The position numbers were made by a program, and so were the translations under genes. A stretch of DNA of 64,000 nt from Fratercula arctica. Its lineage: Eukaryota; Chordata; Aves; Charadriiformes; Alcidae. The DNA lies in the NCBI GenBank assembly GCA_947846985.1, contig CANTUZ010000001.1, forward strand, positions 69,581,521 to 69,645,520, in the 5' to 3' direction. The notes beneath the pieces are model-generated. The model saw only the letters and a program-made list of their open reading frames with translations, had not been told where the DNA came from and made no database searches. How positions within the stretch are numbered: position 1 is the first letter of the stretch; every line of letters starts with the position of its first letter. Positions 1 to 10,337 of the stretch are shown here, one piece after another.

Positions 1-1591
1 GGAAAAGAGCTCACCAACACATTCCCTTCATTTAGACTATATTAAGATTTTATTGATCAAAATTCCCAAACTGCTTTCCGTTTCTTACGCATCCTCCCCT
101 CCTTTGTTTCCCTCATTTCATGAATCTATTAATATTAAAGCACTTGTGGGGTTTTTTTAAGAATATTTTTAAGACCACTACTGTGCCATTCTATTTTTAA
201 ATGGCCTGTTGGGATGAGTAAGTCAGTGGAGTTGAGCCTGCTGACCCCAAGCCTTGCCCTGTTTCTTCTCATGCAGATGACAGAAAGTTCATTTACATAT
301 GGAGAGTTTTAAAATACAGCTCTTCTCATCAACATAGCAACACTGTGGCATTTAACTGGATCTTAAACTGAATCCACTACTTAAGGATATATTCCCAGCC
401 ATGTCTGATAGCAATATACTGTTTATTTCTCATCTCAGTGGGCTTTCTGCATATTGAATAGCAGAGGGGACAAGGGGAATCCTTGGTAGACTGCCAAGAT
501 CTGCAGAACATCATAAATTTCAAGCCTACCCACACGCTCCAAGTCAGTTAATACACCTCCTTCTTGCCTCTTTCTTCCTCTGCCCACGTTATTACTGTAA
601 AAATTTTGTTTGGGAAAGGTTCAAAGGCAAGTGGTGTTATCTGCTGGGTTTCATGGTGCCTTTTTTTTTTCCCCTAAGATGCCTTAATGTTATCAAAGAG
701 CTATGCAAATTAAACACAAAAGGAATCCCATCAGCTCATTTACCTGCCCCCCACCCTTTAATTATCCAAGATATGTATTCCACAGCAATGTAACTCTCGT
801 ACTAACACAGTTTCCAGCCTGTGTATTAACGTGCCTTTTGGGGGACTGTTCCTGGAAGCCTGCTCCCCAGCTAAATGGCACGGAAGTAGAGTATGGGGCA
901 ACATCACACATTAAGGAAGGAAGGCAGCACGCGTGACTCATGACTTACAAGCTTGGATTATCCTGTGAACTGTACACCATTAAGCCTTTGGAAAACTTCT
1001 CCAGCCTCCCTGTGCTCCAATTGTGAAAAGAAGAGCAACTAAGTTGAAAAAAAAAATAAAAAATCTACTAATTCACTTTTCAGTTGCTACATCGTACAGA
1101 GAAGCAGCAGGCTAGATTTAAACATGTTATCAAGTGAAAACTCACCATGGTACCACCTCTTAGAAGTGCTGCACAACGCCCCCATGCCGAAATTAACTTT
1201 TCAATTTGCTTCTCATTTAGTTGACCCTAAACTCCTACCAGCCTGAGGCAATAGGCCATGGAGCAATACTCTGCTATTAGGTTGCACACACCAGTGCAAT
1301 AAATGATACCTTATTTATTCGAATCCATGTTTACCATCAGCTCTTTTTGTCACTCACCAACATGGAAAGTTGCAGACCAACCAACTTTGCATTATGAATA
1401 CTCAGACTCCACAAGACATTTTGCCTCACTCCCTGGAAAGACTAAGTCTACCCTGTGAAAAGCGATGGGAGTAATGCTTGTGGAGGAAACAAAATATGCA
1501 TTTTTGACAGGCAAAAACCAGAAGGGCACAAAATGAAAGCAACCTCCCCAGCTGAAAACAAATAATAAAATGGAAAATGTTCTGAAGCAAA
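1..1591. other. Unique non-coding sequence
   Basis: I see no gene here. The stretch is AT-leaning with short T and A runs (661-670 and 1045-1060) and no long repeat. A perfect octamer ATGCAAAT lies at 703-710, but one such match is expected by chance in sequence of this composition. The longest frame (703-936, 77 codons) has no recognisable domain and no splice context that I can support. Confidence 0.6.
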
Positions 1592-2380
1592 AAGTTGGGT
1601 GGGAGTGTCGACCTGCTTGAGGGTAGGAAGGCTCTACAGAGGGATGTGGACAGGCTGGATCAATGGGCTGAGGCCAGTGGTATGAGGTTCAACAAGGCCA
1701 AGTGCCGGGTCCTGCACTGGAGTCACAACAACCCCATGCAGCACTACAGGCTTGGGGAATTGTGGCTGGAAAGCTGCCTGGCAGAAAAGGACCTGGGGGT
1801 GTTGTTTGACTGCCAGCTCAATATGAGCCAGCAGTGTGCCCAGGTGGCCAAGAAGGCCAACAGCTTCCTGGCCTGTATCAGGAATAGCGTGGCCAGCAGA
1901 ACTAGGGAAGTTATTGTTCCCCTGTACTTAGCACTGGTGAGGCCTCACCTCAAATACTGTGTGCAGTTTTGGGCCCCTCACTACCAGAAAGACATTGAGG
2001 TGCTGGACTGGGTCCAGAGAAGGGCAACGAAGCTGGTGAGGGGTCTGGAGCACAAGCCTTATGAGGAGTGGCTGAGGGAGCTGGGGTTGTTTAGCCTGGA
2101 GAAAAGGAGGCTGAGGGGAGACCTTATCATTCTCTGCAACTACCTGAAAGGAGGCTGTAGCGAGGTGGGGGTCAGTCTCTCCTCCCAAGTAACAGGCAAC
2201 AGGACAAGAGGAAATAGCCTCAAGTTGTGCGAGGGGAGGTTTAGACTGAGTATTGTGAAAAATTTCTTCACCAAAAGGGTTATCAAGCATTAGAACAGGT
2301 TGCCCAGGGAAATGTCTGAGCCATCATCCCTGGAGGTATTTAAAAGACACGCAGATGTGGCACTTAGGGACATGATTTAG
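1592..2380 (+). pseudogene. CR1 ORF2 reverse transcriptase remnant, C-terminal about 260 codons with one internal stop
   Basis: The frame is open from 1592 to 2290. It is interrupted by TAG at 2291-2293, then continues in the same frame (N-R-L-P-R-E, ending R-D-M-I) to the probable natural stop TAG at 2378-2380. CR1 proteins normally have tryptophan before N-R-L-P, so the internal TAG most simply reflects a TGG to TAG nonsense change. The fragment covers the region after the reverse-transcriptase catalytic palm, plus the C-terminal tail. It lacks the endonuclease and the ADD motif and is not expected to make a working enzyme. The frame has no ATG start at 1595 (the codon is TTG), and an in-frame stop at 1583-1585 lies outside the element. 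Only one disabling change in about 790 bp suggests a moderately young copy. Confidence 0.85.
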
Positions 2381-2460
2381 TGGGACTTGGCAGTGTTAGG
2401 TTTACAGTTGGACTTGATGATCTTAAAGGTCTTTTCCAACCTAAATGATTCTATGATTCT
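1592..2460 (+). mobile_element. CR1 LINE, 5'-truncated 3' end with ORF2 C-terminal region and 3' UTR
   Basis: This is a non-LTR retrotransposon copy of the CR1 clade, the dominant interspersed repeat of birds and other sauropsids. The insert begins just after the point where the reverse-transcriptase ADD catalytic motif would lie: the first residues read K-L-G-G-S-V-D, which normally follow ADDT. The catalytic site itself is therefore missing. The frame continues through conserved CR1 blocks ([35 protein letters not shown]) to about 2380. A short 3' UTR follows and ends in the CR1-type terminus ATGATTCTATGATTCT at 2445-2460. CR1 elements lack a poly(A) tail and usually lack clear target-site duplications, as here. 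5' truncation is normal for the family. The copy cannot move by itself. Confidence 0.95.
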
Positions 2461-5253
2461 AAAAAGTCTACCTAGTTGCATTTGTAGTCAAAATAATGCT
2501 GTTCCTACTGATACAGCATTCTGTATCAGCTAAATAATCTAAAAAGTCATAGGCTCAAGCGATGGAGATAAATTTGTAAAAAAGGGATAATATTTTCATT
2601 ACAAAAGCCTGGCAAATCACTGCAGAAACGCACGAGAAGAAAAAAAGGCCAACATCAATGTTCTTTCTTCCTGTTAGACGATTTCTAAACCCAAACCAAC
2701 CAGAAGCTATTAAAGACTCCTACTGTTTAAGTCAAAGACAGGACAGGGTTCTGTGTTTTCCCTCTGTCTAACTCTTTGACATCAAATGCCTGGAAAGCAA
2801 AACAGAAAACAACATACTCTCTATCCTGCTTTGGATATCCACAGGCTCACTAGCTGTCTATTGAAGAAATAATAATGACAATTTACTCATGCATAGTACT
2901 GCATTCTGTGAAGCATGAAAGATGCACAGTTAATATCAGACCAGTACTTCCAGGGATAGAGTGAAAAGGTGTTACCTGCTAGTAAGGAAAAAGAGAGTCC
3001 TATGCACTGATTTTTTACCTCGATTGTTAGTTTTGTGGTAGCTTTCCCACTCTGAAAGATGCTGGATATACATTACCAGGGGCATTTCCTTCTCCCAAAC
3101 AGCTCATTGCCTAAATAGGAAAAAGGAAAGAAAAGAAGAGGGGGAAAAAAAAAAAGAAAAAAAAAGGACGGTGGGAAAACCATGGCAGAAAGCCACAATC
3201 GAACTTTCCCAGGATTGCAACAGGTCAACAGCAGAGCTCAGAGTTAGGAGGCGTCTCTGCCGACTCTCAGCACCCTGCCCAGCAGTCCACCTCACCCACC
3301 AATCAGCAGGAGATAACAAATCCCCTTTGACAGATTTGCCAAAGTGAGGCCTGACAATTATGCCCATTTCTGTTCACAGCCACTGAGACGTGTGACTGGG
3401 CAACAGATGAAAAAAAGCTGCCAAAAGAAGGGGATGTTGCAGGGGAAGGGCTGGGTAAAAGGTCTAGCAGCGGTGCAGTTTAGACTATGGCTGGCCCTTC
3501 GTTACCCAGTCATGCGAATTCCAGTCCATTCCGCCAACTGGGATCCCCCATGGGTACACATTTCCTGGCTCAAATGGCACAAAACATTCCCTTATCATGT
3601 GGAGCTTACAGATTTCCATCTTCTTTCTTCCTCCCAAATACTGAGCAGGAAAGGTCAATGAACTAGGGTCTGCTGGCAACACCGGCAGCAAGGCTGCAAT
3701 GCATTCTTCCATAAGACCTCAACTTCAGGCCACTGAGAAGTTTTTGAAAGAAATATGCCTTGCTGAGCGGTGCCCCTCCACCAGACACCCCAGCCATCAG
3801 CTGGCTGCTGGATCAAACTTTGCTGCTCTGTAGGTGGCCACCCAGAGCTTCCTGCCCCAGACTCAATGCTTCTTCTCCAGGGACACTTGAGCTAACTGGC
3901 TTGAGTCCCCAGCCTGGAAAATATAATCTTCAAGAGCCATCCTCATCCCATACTTCCAGCCACCACCAGGCCATGCCCAGATTTAGCAACCTTCACTAGA
4001 CGCACCAGCACCCATTTTCTCTTACAATGGAGTTCCCATCCTCAGCCCTCTCCAAAAAGAGAAAAGCTGCCTCTAACCTTATTATTGCTTGTACTTTTCT
4101 CTGGTTTTAAATGTACCTAGGTAATTTAGTTGGGACACTACCGGAAGACACAAAAAAAAATCCTAAAACTAAAACAAAACAATGAAACCAGATAGAGGCA
4201 CACCTCCCACATGGACACAGTTGGCTCAGAGCACATTTGGCTTCCTCTGGAAACATCAGCTAAAATCTGCTGTGTCCGACTCTCATTCAAATCAGTTCTT
4301 CCTCCTACCTTAACGGCTTTACCAGTCACAAAGTCCACCCCTCCTAACACTGATTTGTCTCTTCGGACGCCTTGCAATGGTCTCTTCTATGCAGAAAAAT
4401 TTCTTTCTGGCAACTATAACTAAAAACAAGCCAGATGGAGAACATCAAGAGAAGAATTAAGACCAAAATGATAAAACATGTGCTTGTAGATACAAAATGA
4501 CATGGGCTAAAGATACAGATGAATTCTCATTTTACACCTCAGCAGCCCCTTTCATCACCAAACACGCTCCATTGGATCTCGGCCACCAACTGAAGGACAG
4601 ACAGGCCCGTTTTGGTGGCATGGCCACAGGAAGTCCCTACAGCAGGGCTGGCGTTCATCAGATTGAAGGGGACCACCACAGGTCTCCAGAGCAAGCCCTG
4701 TGCTCACCAGGTGCCACCCCACCATCACAACCACAGGGTGTCATTTCAGAGAGATATGGTGCACCATCCACTGCTTCTACCTTAGACCAAGCGTGGCCCA
4801 AACTGACCCACCCGGGTCCCCACATGGGCAGACGGGGGTTTCAAAACAACACAGGCACCTCCTTAGCTGAGAGAGACAGCAGATAGTGGGCAGAGTCCCC
4901 CCATCACTTCCCAGAGTGACATCAAAATAAGCCTGGATGAAAAGAGCCCGGGGCTGCTTCTCTTTGTTTGTTTGCTTTTTAAATGAATTCATATCGACAA
5001 TTAACTCATCACCCCTGGACATGCACATCTGAGCTTTCCAACTGAACGGAGCAATTTACACCTTGTGACCAAGGCCCTCTGCAAACCCAGGCAAGCCTGG
5101 ACCTATTTCACTCTGCTCACTGCTGAGTAGCTGCTGAGAAACCACCGCGGTGCTGGGCACACGCCTTCTGAAACACAAGGCAAGGTGCCCCTGACACATT
5201 TAAGTAGTTAAGCATTAGGTATATAGAAATGCCACAAAAGACACACTTTTCTT
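2461..5253. other. Unique non-coding sequence with a purine tract
   Basis: No gene is recognised. A 52-nt uninterrupted purine run lies at 3117-3168 and is listed separately. The frames of 105-129 codons here (for example 4497-4886 on the + strand) have no domain signature, low-complexity composition and overlapping frames on the other strand, so I treat them as chance. The rest is mixed-composition single-copy-looking sequence. Confidence 0.55.
3117..3168 (+). repeat. Homopurine tract
   Basis: All 52 bases are A or G, mainly A with short G groups. Such tracts are common in vertebrate non-coding DNA and can expand by slippage. No repeat unit longer than one or two bases is visible. Confidence 0.8.
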
Positions 5254-5271
5254 GGGGGGGGCGGGGGGGGG
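5254..5271 (+). repeat. G-rich tract (G8-C-G9)
   Basis: An almost pure G run has one interrupting C. It is long enough to form a G-quadruplex on the + strand. No gene is recognised beside it, so a promoter role is only speculation. Confidence 0.85.
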
Positions 5272-5573
5272 CAAGATCAAAACCATAGTCCCTGCCCTCC
5301 CCCATGCACCAAGGCTGCTGTAAGCAGACTACCCTCTCCTGGGGGATGTTGTCAGAGGTCATTATGCCATGCGAGACGGAAAACCAAGCCCACGCACACC
5401 CCACCAGCCTTGTTGCATTCAGTCTGCTGCCAAAAAAAGCATCGGCAAGAGCTGCATGAAGCTCCACCAACCAAGAAACCGGTGACGGCCACCCCAGGCA
5501 GTGAGGGGACAGCGTCCCTCACCGGGTGGCATCTGGCAGGCAGGGACAGCACGCGCTTGGCTACCCTGCTCAT

Positions 5574-5589
5574 GGGGGGGGGGGGGGGG
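5574..5589 (+). repeat. G16 mononucleotide run
   Basis: Sixteen consecutive G follow CAT and precede ATGCTC. It lies about 300 bp after the G tract at 5254-5271, in a locally GC-rich stretch (about 5460-5650). Frames passing through the run give poly-Gly or poly-Pro and are not credible coding evidence. Confidence 0.9.
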
Positions 5590-8500
5590 ATGCTCTCTGC
5601 CCAGGGCACCGTCCCGCAACATCCACCAGCCTCCCTCCCAAGGAGCACCGGGAGGGGTATTAAATAGAAATCAACAACGTCTTTAATTTCAGGTACACTA
5701 AACAAACGGGGGAATGATTTTGGAAGGTACAAAATCTCATTGCAAACACAAAAGAAAAGGCGGGAGGGGAAGGGGAAAGGGTGAACGATTGGCTCTACTG
5801 CTTTTATGTCCCTTTTTAATACATTTTTGAGTTTGCTGTTGTTGCTAGACAAGGAGGAGCCCAACACACACACTGTCACGTTCGGCTGTCCCCAGCGAGA
5901 GAGTCATGCCTTTTGTCTAGCTGTACCCACCACAAGATGCTAACACACACACGGCATGGGGAAGATCCAAAGCTACCATTGGACAGCTTAATATTAATGA
6001 GAGGCAAAGGGAAGGAGATCTATTTTCATTTATAGCATCCCAGTGGAACAACGCAGCTGTGCAGAGCAGGGAAGTCAGGCTGTGTAATGAGTTTTATTTC
6101 AACGTGGTTAAAATGAAAGATTTCATACTCACAACCTTTAAAAAATTTCAGAATATTAGCAGTAAGGAAGAAAAGTTAATGAACTCTTAAATAGATAATA
6201 TATAAAAAATATATATAAAATGAAATTCCAGTCCAACTGTCAATACTCCTCCAGTGCTACAACACACAACAAAGGAAGACTGGAACTGTGTGGTTTTAGG
6301 GCTTTTTGCAGACGCCGGCTGCATGTTTTTCCTTTAGCCCATTACAAACGTCGTCAGTGTGACCTTCAGTTAGCCACATCTCCTCGCTACTATGGGCTAG
6401 GGAACCATAATTTACTAGGCAGCAACATCTGAAACTAAAATGCATCTTCTAGGGCACTAGATATGCTGGTGGAATACAGAGGAGGCATTCTTAAAAAGTA
6501 TCACAGCAGCCAGCATAGCAGCCACGCGAACGGGGACTGTGTTTTATACTGTGACCCTGTACGTAAGAGCAAATTAAGAAATATTTTCCCAACTTGTTTG
6601 CAAGATGCAAAACGCACATTTAGCCTAAAGTTATATGTACTTTAATTAAACAAGAACACCAGAAGACTCTTTCCAGCATTTTTCTCTTCTGATACCTTGC
6701 CAAGTACATCTGTGCTTCTAAAGCAACCAAAAAAGAAAAGAAAAGGAAAGAAAAAAACCACCTTGTCCTTGAGAAACTGGCACGTGGCCAGCGAGTGATC
6801 TGTAAACAGCTTTGTGTCCACACGAACTATTTTCAAATACTCAGGCAGTATTCTCAGACCTCAAACTATTTCTGCTTCGTCAGCACAGGAGCCTGACTCA
6901 GAAATCCAAGCCTGTACTAACAACCCTTTCTGCACCCGACTTGCCAGCAACAAAACCCCAACCTCCAGGGTCGCCGGGCCTTTTCTTTATTTATTTAGCA
7001 AAAGAAGGACCAAAATGAACACAATTTCCTCTGGGTGGTTACCTGGGTAGTATTTAGGTTGCACTCCCAAAGCCTGTGGCCACCGTGTTTATTATTTGAA
7101 AGGGCCACATGACAGAAAAGCCATTATGCAACATACTCAGCTCCCAGGTTAATCCATGGAAAAGAACAGCATTCATTAAAGAAATGGAGCCTGCGCATTC
7201 TCCGATTATTACTTTTTACCGAGTACTCAAGAACACACCAAGTGCCTCACAAAAACTAGTCAAAACATGTTCACCGCTCTCAAATAACACACTATGGGCC
7301 TTCGCAAACCACGTTGTGGCAAACAAAAAGAGAAAGAAATTCCTCAGGAGGACTTGTAAAGCAAGGCCCACGGTGCTGCTGCCATTGCAGCCGGTCCCCA
7401 TCCACCCTGTCGTGCGCCCAGGGTACAAATATAACGCGGATTAAGCAAAACTTATTTTGGTGCAAAAGAATTTGTGAGATTTTAGTCCCCAACACACACG
7501 CCTTCTGTAACTGTAGGTAGGATAAACACTGCAGACTTTTTTTCTTAGTGTTTCTAATAACAATTGCACTTGGAGGGAAAAAAAAAAAAAACAAACTCCT
7601 CATGACACTACACAGAAGTATTATTCGGCTCATGATCCAACACCAGATGTTCCTGCAGACCACAAGTCGCTACTCTGGAGCACAACTCTTCCTTAGATGT
7701 AATATAAAAATTGTTAGTCAGAAAGGCCAAGCTTTTGGCTGTAATCATTCACCAAACTGGTACAAACAGGACAACTTAGTATAGCCCTGGCCTGCAAAAG
7801 AGGAGCAAGGACCAAAATTCACCTGCCAAGGACAACTAATAAATTTTGTAATCACTTACAGCCAGGCACCTTATCCCAGCATCACCATCCATCCACCTCT
7901 CCAATGCTGCACCACTTCCCAGGCGGCGAAGGGGAAGAAAGGGGTGGTGGGTGCCTCAACCCCACACAGTCCTCCAACATGAGGCACAAGCCACCGCACG
8001 GGCAGCCAGGCCATCCCTCTGGCCCCGCACGCATCCCAGCAGCTACGCTCACGTCGGGGGGAGATGCAGCGGGTCACGGCGTGAGCCTGGACAGGGTCCC
8101 GTCTCACTGAGGGCAGATGCACAACACAAAGGAAGCAGGCAAAGGGACAGTCTACCAATGACAACAGCAGGTTGACCATCTCCTGGCTCGTCAGCTCATC
8201 TCCCCTAAATACAGGCATGGAAACGGAAGCCTGTAAACAGTTCAAACTGAAGTCCCAGCCCCTGGCAAACCAAAAAAATCTGCTCCAGCAATCGTTCATC
8301 CCCAACTCAGGAGCGCCCTACACGCCCAGAAGTTTCCATCCTCGGCTGGGTGTTTTCCAAAATTGTGAAAGATCCCACAGATCTGCCCATACTCTGGTGT
8401 CTCCAAGAGCAGACGCATCTGACTGAGAGGGATGCACCCAACCACATCAGGTTCGCGGCACAGCTGGAGCCAGCACACCACCTGCTGCCACATGGGTCTT

Positions 8501-9269
8501 TGCAAAACAACTGGTCACCTTGGCCACTGCAGCTGAGAGACAGACGCAGGCGAGAAACAGCCCAGAAACCTCCAGTAAGAGGGAGCAGTTTCTGGCTAGG
8601 GATACACAAGTGAAAACACTGCCTAATCCTACTCGGAATTTAAACTCAAAAATTTGTAACCCTGCAAACACAGATATACATAATGCTAAAGCTGTAGCCA
8701 AATTTAATCTTTTACCATTCCTTTCTGCCACTTCCAACCTTAAAAGGAGTTGAGAAGGGGACTGGAAACAAAAAAAAATTTTTAAAAAGTAGAAGCCTTC
8801 TGCTTGTTTTGAGGTATTTGCTCAGTCACACTTTCCTAGGATGTATACACACCTACGTACAGAGGAACATTTGAGCAACGCTGCCTCAAAAACTACCTAA
8901 TATTTACAGAAATCATCACTTGAATCTGGAAAACAGTCACGTTAAACACAATCAGGTACTCTGACCAAACGCTACAGCCATGACCTACATACATTATGTG
9001 GTATGGTGGTGCAGAACAGCAGTTCCTAGAATTAAGCAATCTTCCAATTAAGTGTCATGCACTGAAAGCAAAATTAAATCAGCTGTGATGCTGCCCTACT
9101 ACTTCTTCTACTCCCTTCTCCCCACATCAGGGAAAGAAAACAAAACCCTTTCTACCAGTCTGAATGCTGTATCACCAGCAGGACTGGATTTCCGAGACGC
9201 TGGGGAGGGGTCTACGTATGCCAGCTGCGCCTGTCCCAAATTACAACACTCTGAGAAGAGCTAAAACAA
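5590..9269. other. Unique non-coding sequence
   Basis: I see no gene, RNA gene or mobile element. AT-rich patches occur at 6120-6230 (TATATA-like) and A runs near 7570-7590. A moderately CpG-containing stretch lies at about 7920-8110. Overlapping frames up to 144 codons on both strands (7871-8305) lack any recognisable domain. I cannot assign this stretch to a UTR or intron of a named gene. Confidence 0.5.
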
Positions 9270-9640
9270 AGCAATTCTTTTTTAAATTGTAATAAAACTG
9301 GATTTCCGAAAGTTCTAATGCTTTTAAAGTTTGCCTTTTAAATTTACAGCCACTTGTCTAATTACTGAAAGAGCATTACAGTTTATTATAATCATGTGTC
9401 TGCATTGAAAACATCAATATAGCATGCTGGAATTGATTGCTCAATTATACAATGCACAGCTATTGCAACTGCTGTTAAAGTAGAATTCATAACAAGTCCA
9501 AGGGCTTGTCTTTCAAAACACGAGGAAGAGTAATACTTAACACTTAAAGCAATTACACTGAACCAATGGATTACCAGGAAAAGCACATACAAGATAAGAT
9601 TTAGCACAACGTGCTGTCAATTATGGACCGTGTTTGAAGG
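9270..9640. promoter_or_regulatory. Candidate conserved non-coding element (AT-rich, homeodomain-like motifs)
   Basis: The stretch is AT-rich but not simple repeat. It is dense in TAAT-core words typical of homeodomain sites: CTAATTAC near 9358, TCAATTATAC at 9441-9450, CAATTACAC at 9550-9558 and TCAATTATGG at 9617-9626, plus a CCAAT-like word near 9563. No frame of note runs through it. Clusters of this kind are typical of vertebrate developmental enhancers, but AT-rich DNA also yields TAAT words by chance. This is an inference from composition only; conservation was not testable. Confidence 0.25.
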
Positions 9641-9788
9641 CACCACATGCACAGATCCATATTTATGCCAAGTGTGGGGCAGCCCCATCAAACACACAGC
9701 TGAATTAAGTGCTGACTACAGCACAATGCTCTAAACCTGAGCACTAACCACCGCTTCACCACCCACATCACCTGCCATGGGCGACAAG

Positions 9789-9834
9789 ACCCTGACAGAA
9801 GTCAGAAGCCCATCCCACCCCCCAGCCCAGTAGG
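9789..9834 (+). repeat. Direct repeat copy 1 (46 bp)
   Basis: This 46-bp segment is identical to 10292-10337, exactly 503 bp downstream. It starts ACCCTGACAGAAG and ends CCCAGTAGG. Weaker similarity continues for about 14 bp on the right side (GAGGGTACTTC versus TAGGGCACTTC). Between the copies is unique sequence. It does not match a transposon end that I know. Confidence 0.9.
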
Positions 9835-10291
9835 ATGAGGGTACTTCACCATCCAGGGAAACTACTCAAATCCAGAAACTACAGAGCACCAAGGGAAGAA
9901 GGGTCAGGGGAAGCCACCAAGGCGCATCCCCTAGGTGACCCTGGCAGTCCCAGCTCCAGTAAAGTTGTGCCAAGATGCTGCTCCATGATCACTGAAGGTG
10001 AAAAACACAGAGACACACACACACTCACCCCCCAAAACACATTTTCCATCAGCACTCACCTCTGCCTGACTCTGTCTATGGCAGGGAGGCTCCGACAATC
10101 GGCTCTTTCCAAGGGAAAGCTGGTGGCTTTCTGGTCTTCCCAAAGGCACCATAGGGGCACCTACTGTAGCTACACATAGCCTGATGGAGGGCAATCAGGT
10201 GCCCACAGACACACAGGTCTGTCCCAGAAGCCCTACTCTACACCTAGATCAGGGCCTGGGAGGATGTTTTAGACAAAAACAAGTAAAAAGA

Positions 10292-10337
10292 ACCCTGACA
10301 GAAGTCAGAAGCCCATCCCACCCCCCAGCCCAGTAGG
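10292..10337 (+). repeat. Direct repeat copy 2 (46 bp)
   Basis: This is the second copy of the 46-bp segment at 9789-9834, with 46 of 46 bases identical. The flanks differ, except for the short similar stretch on the right. The pair implies a local segmental duplication or a gene-conversion-like templated insertion. Perfect identity suggests a recent event or an assembly or haplotype artefact. Confidence 0.9.

Noticed and set aside
1928..2290. 120-codon frame on the - strand inside CR1
   Set aside because: It is the antisense shadow of the CR1 ORF2 frame.
5352..5879. 175-codon frame on the - strand
   Set aside because: It reads through the G16 run as poly-proline and has no domain signature.
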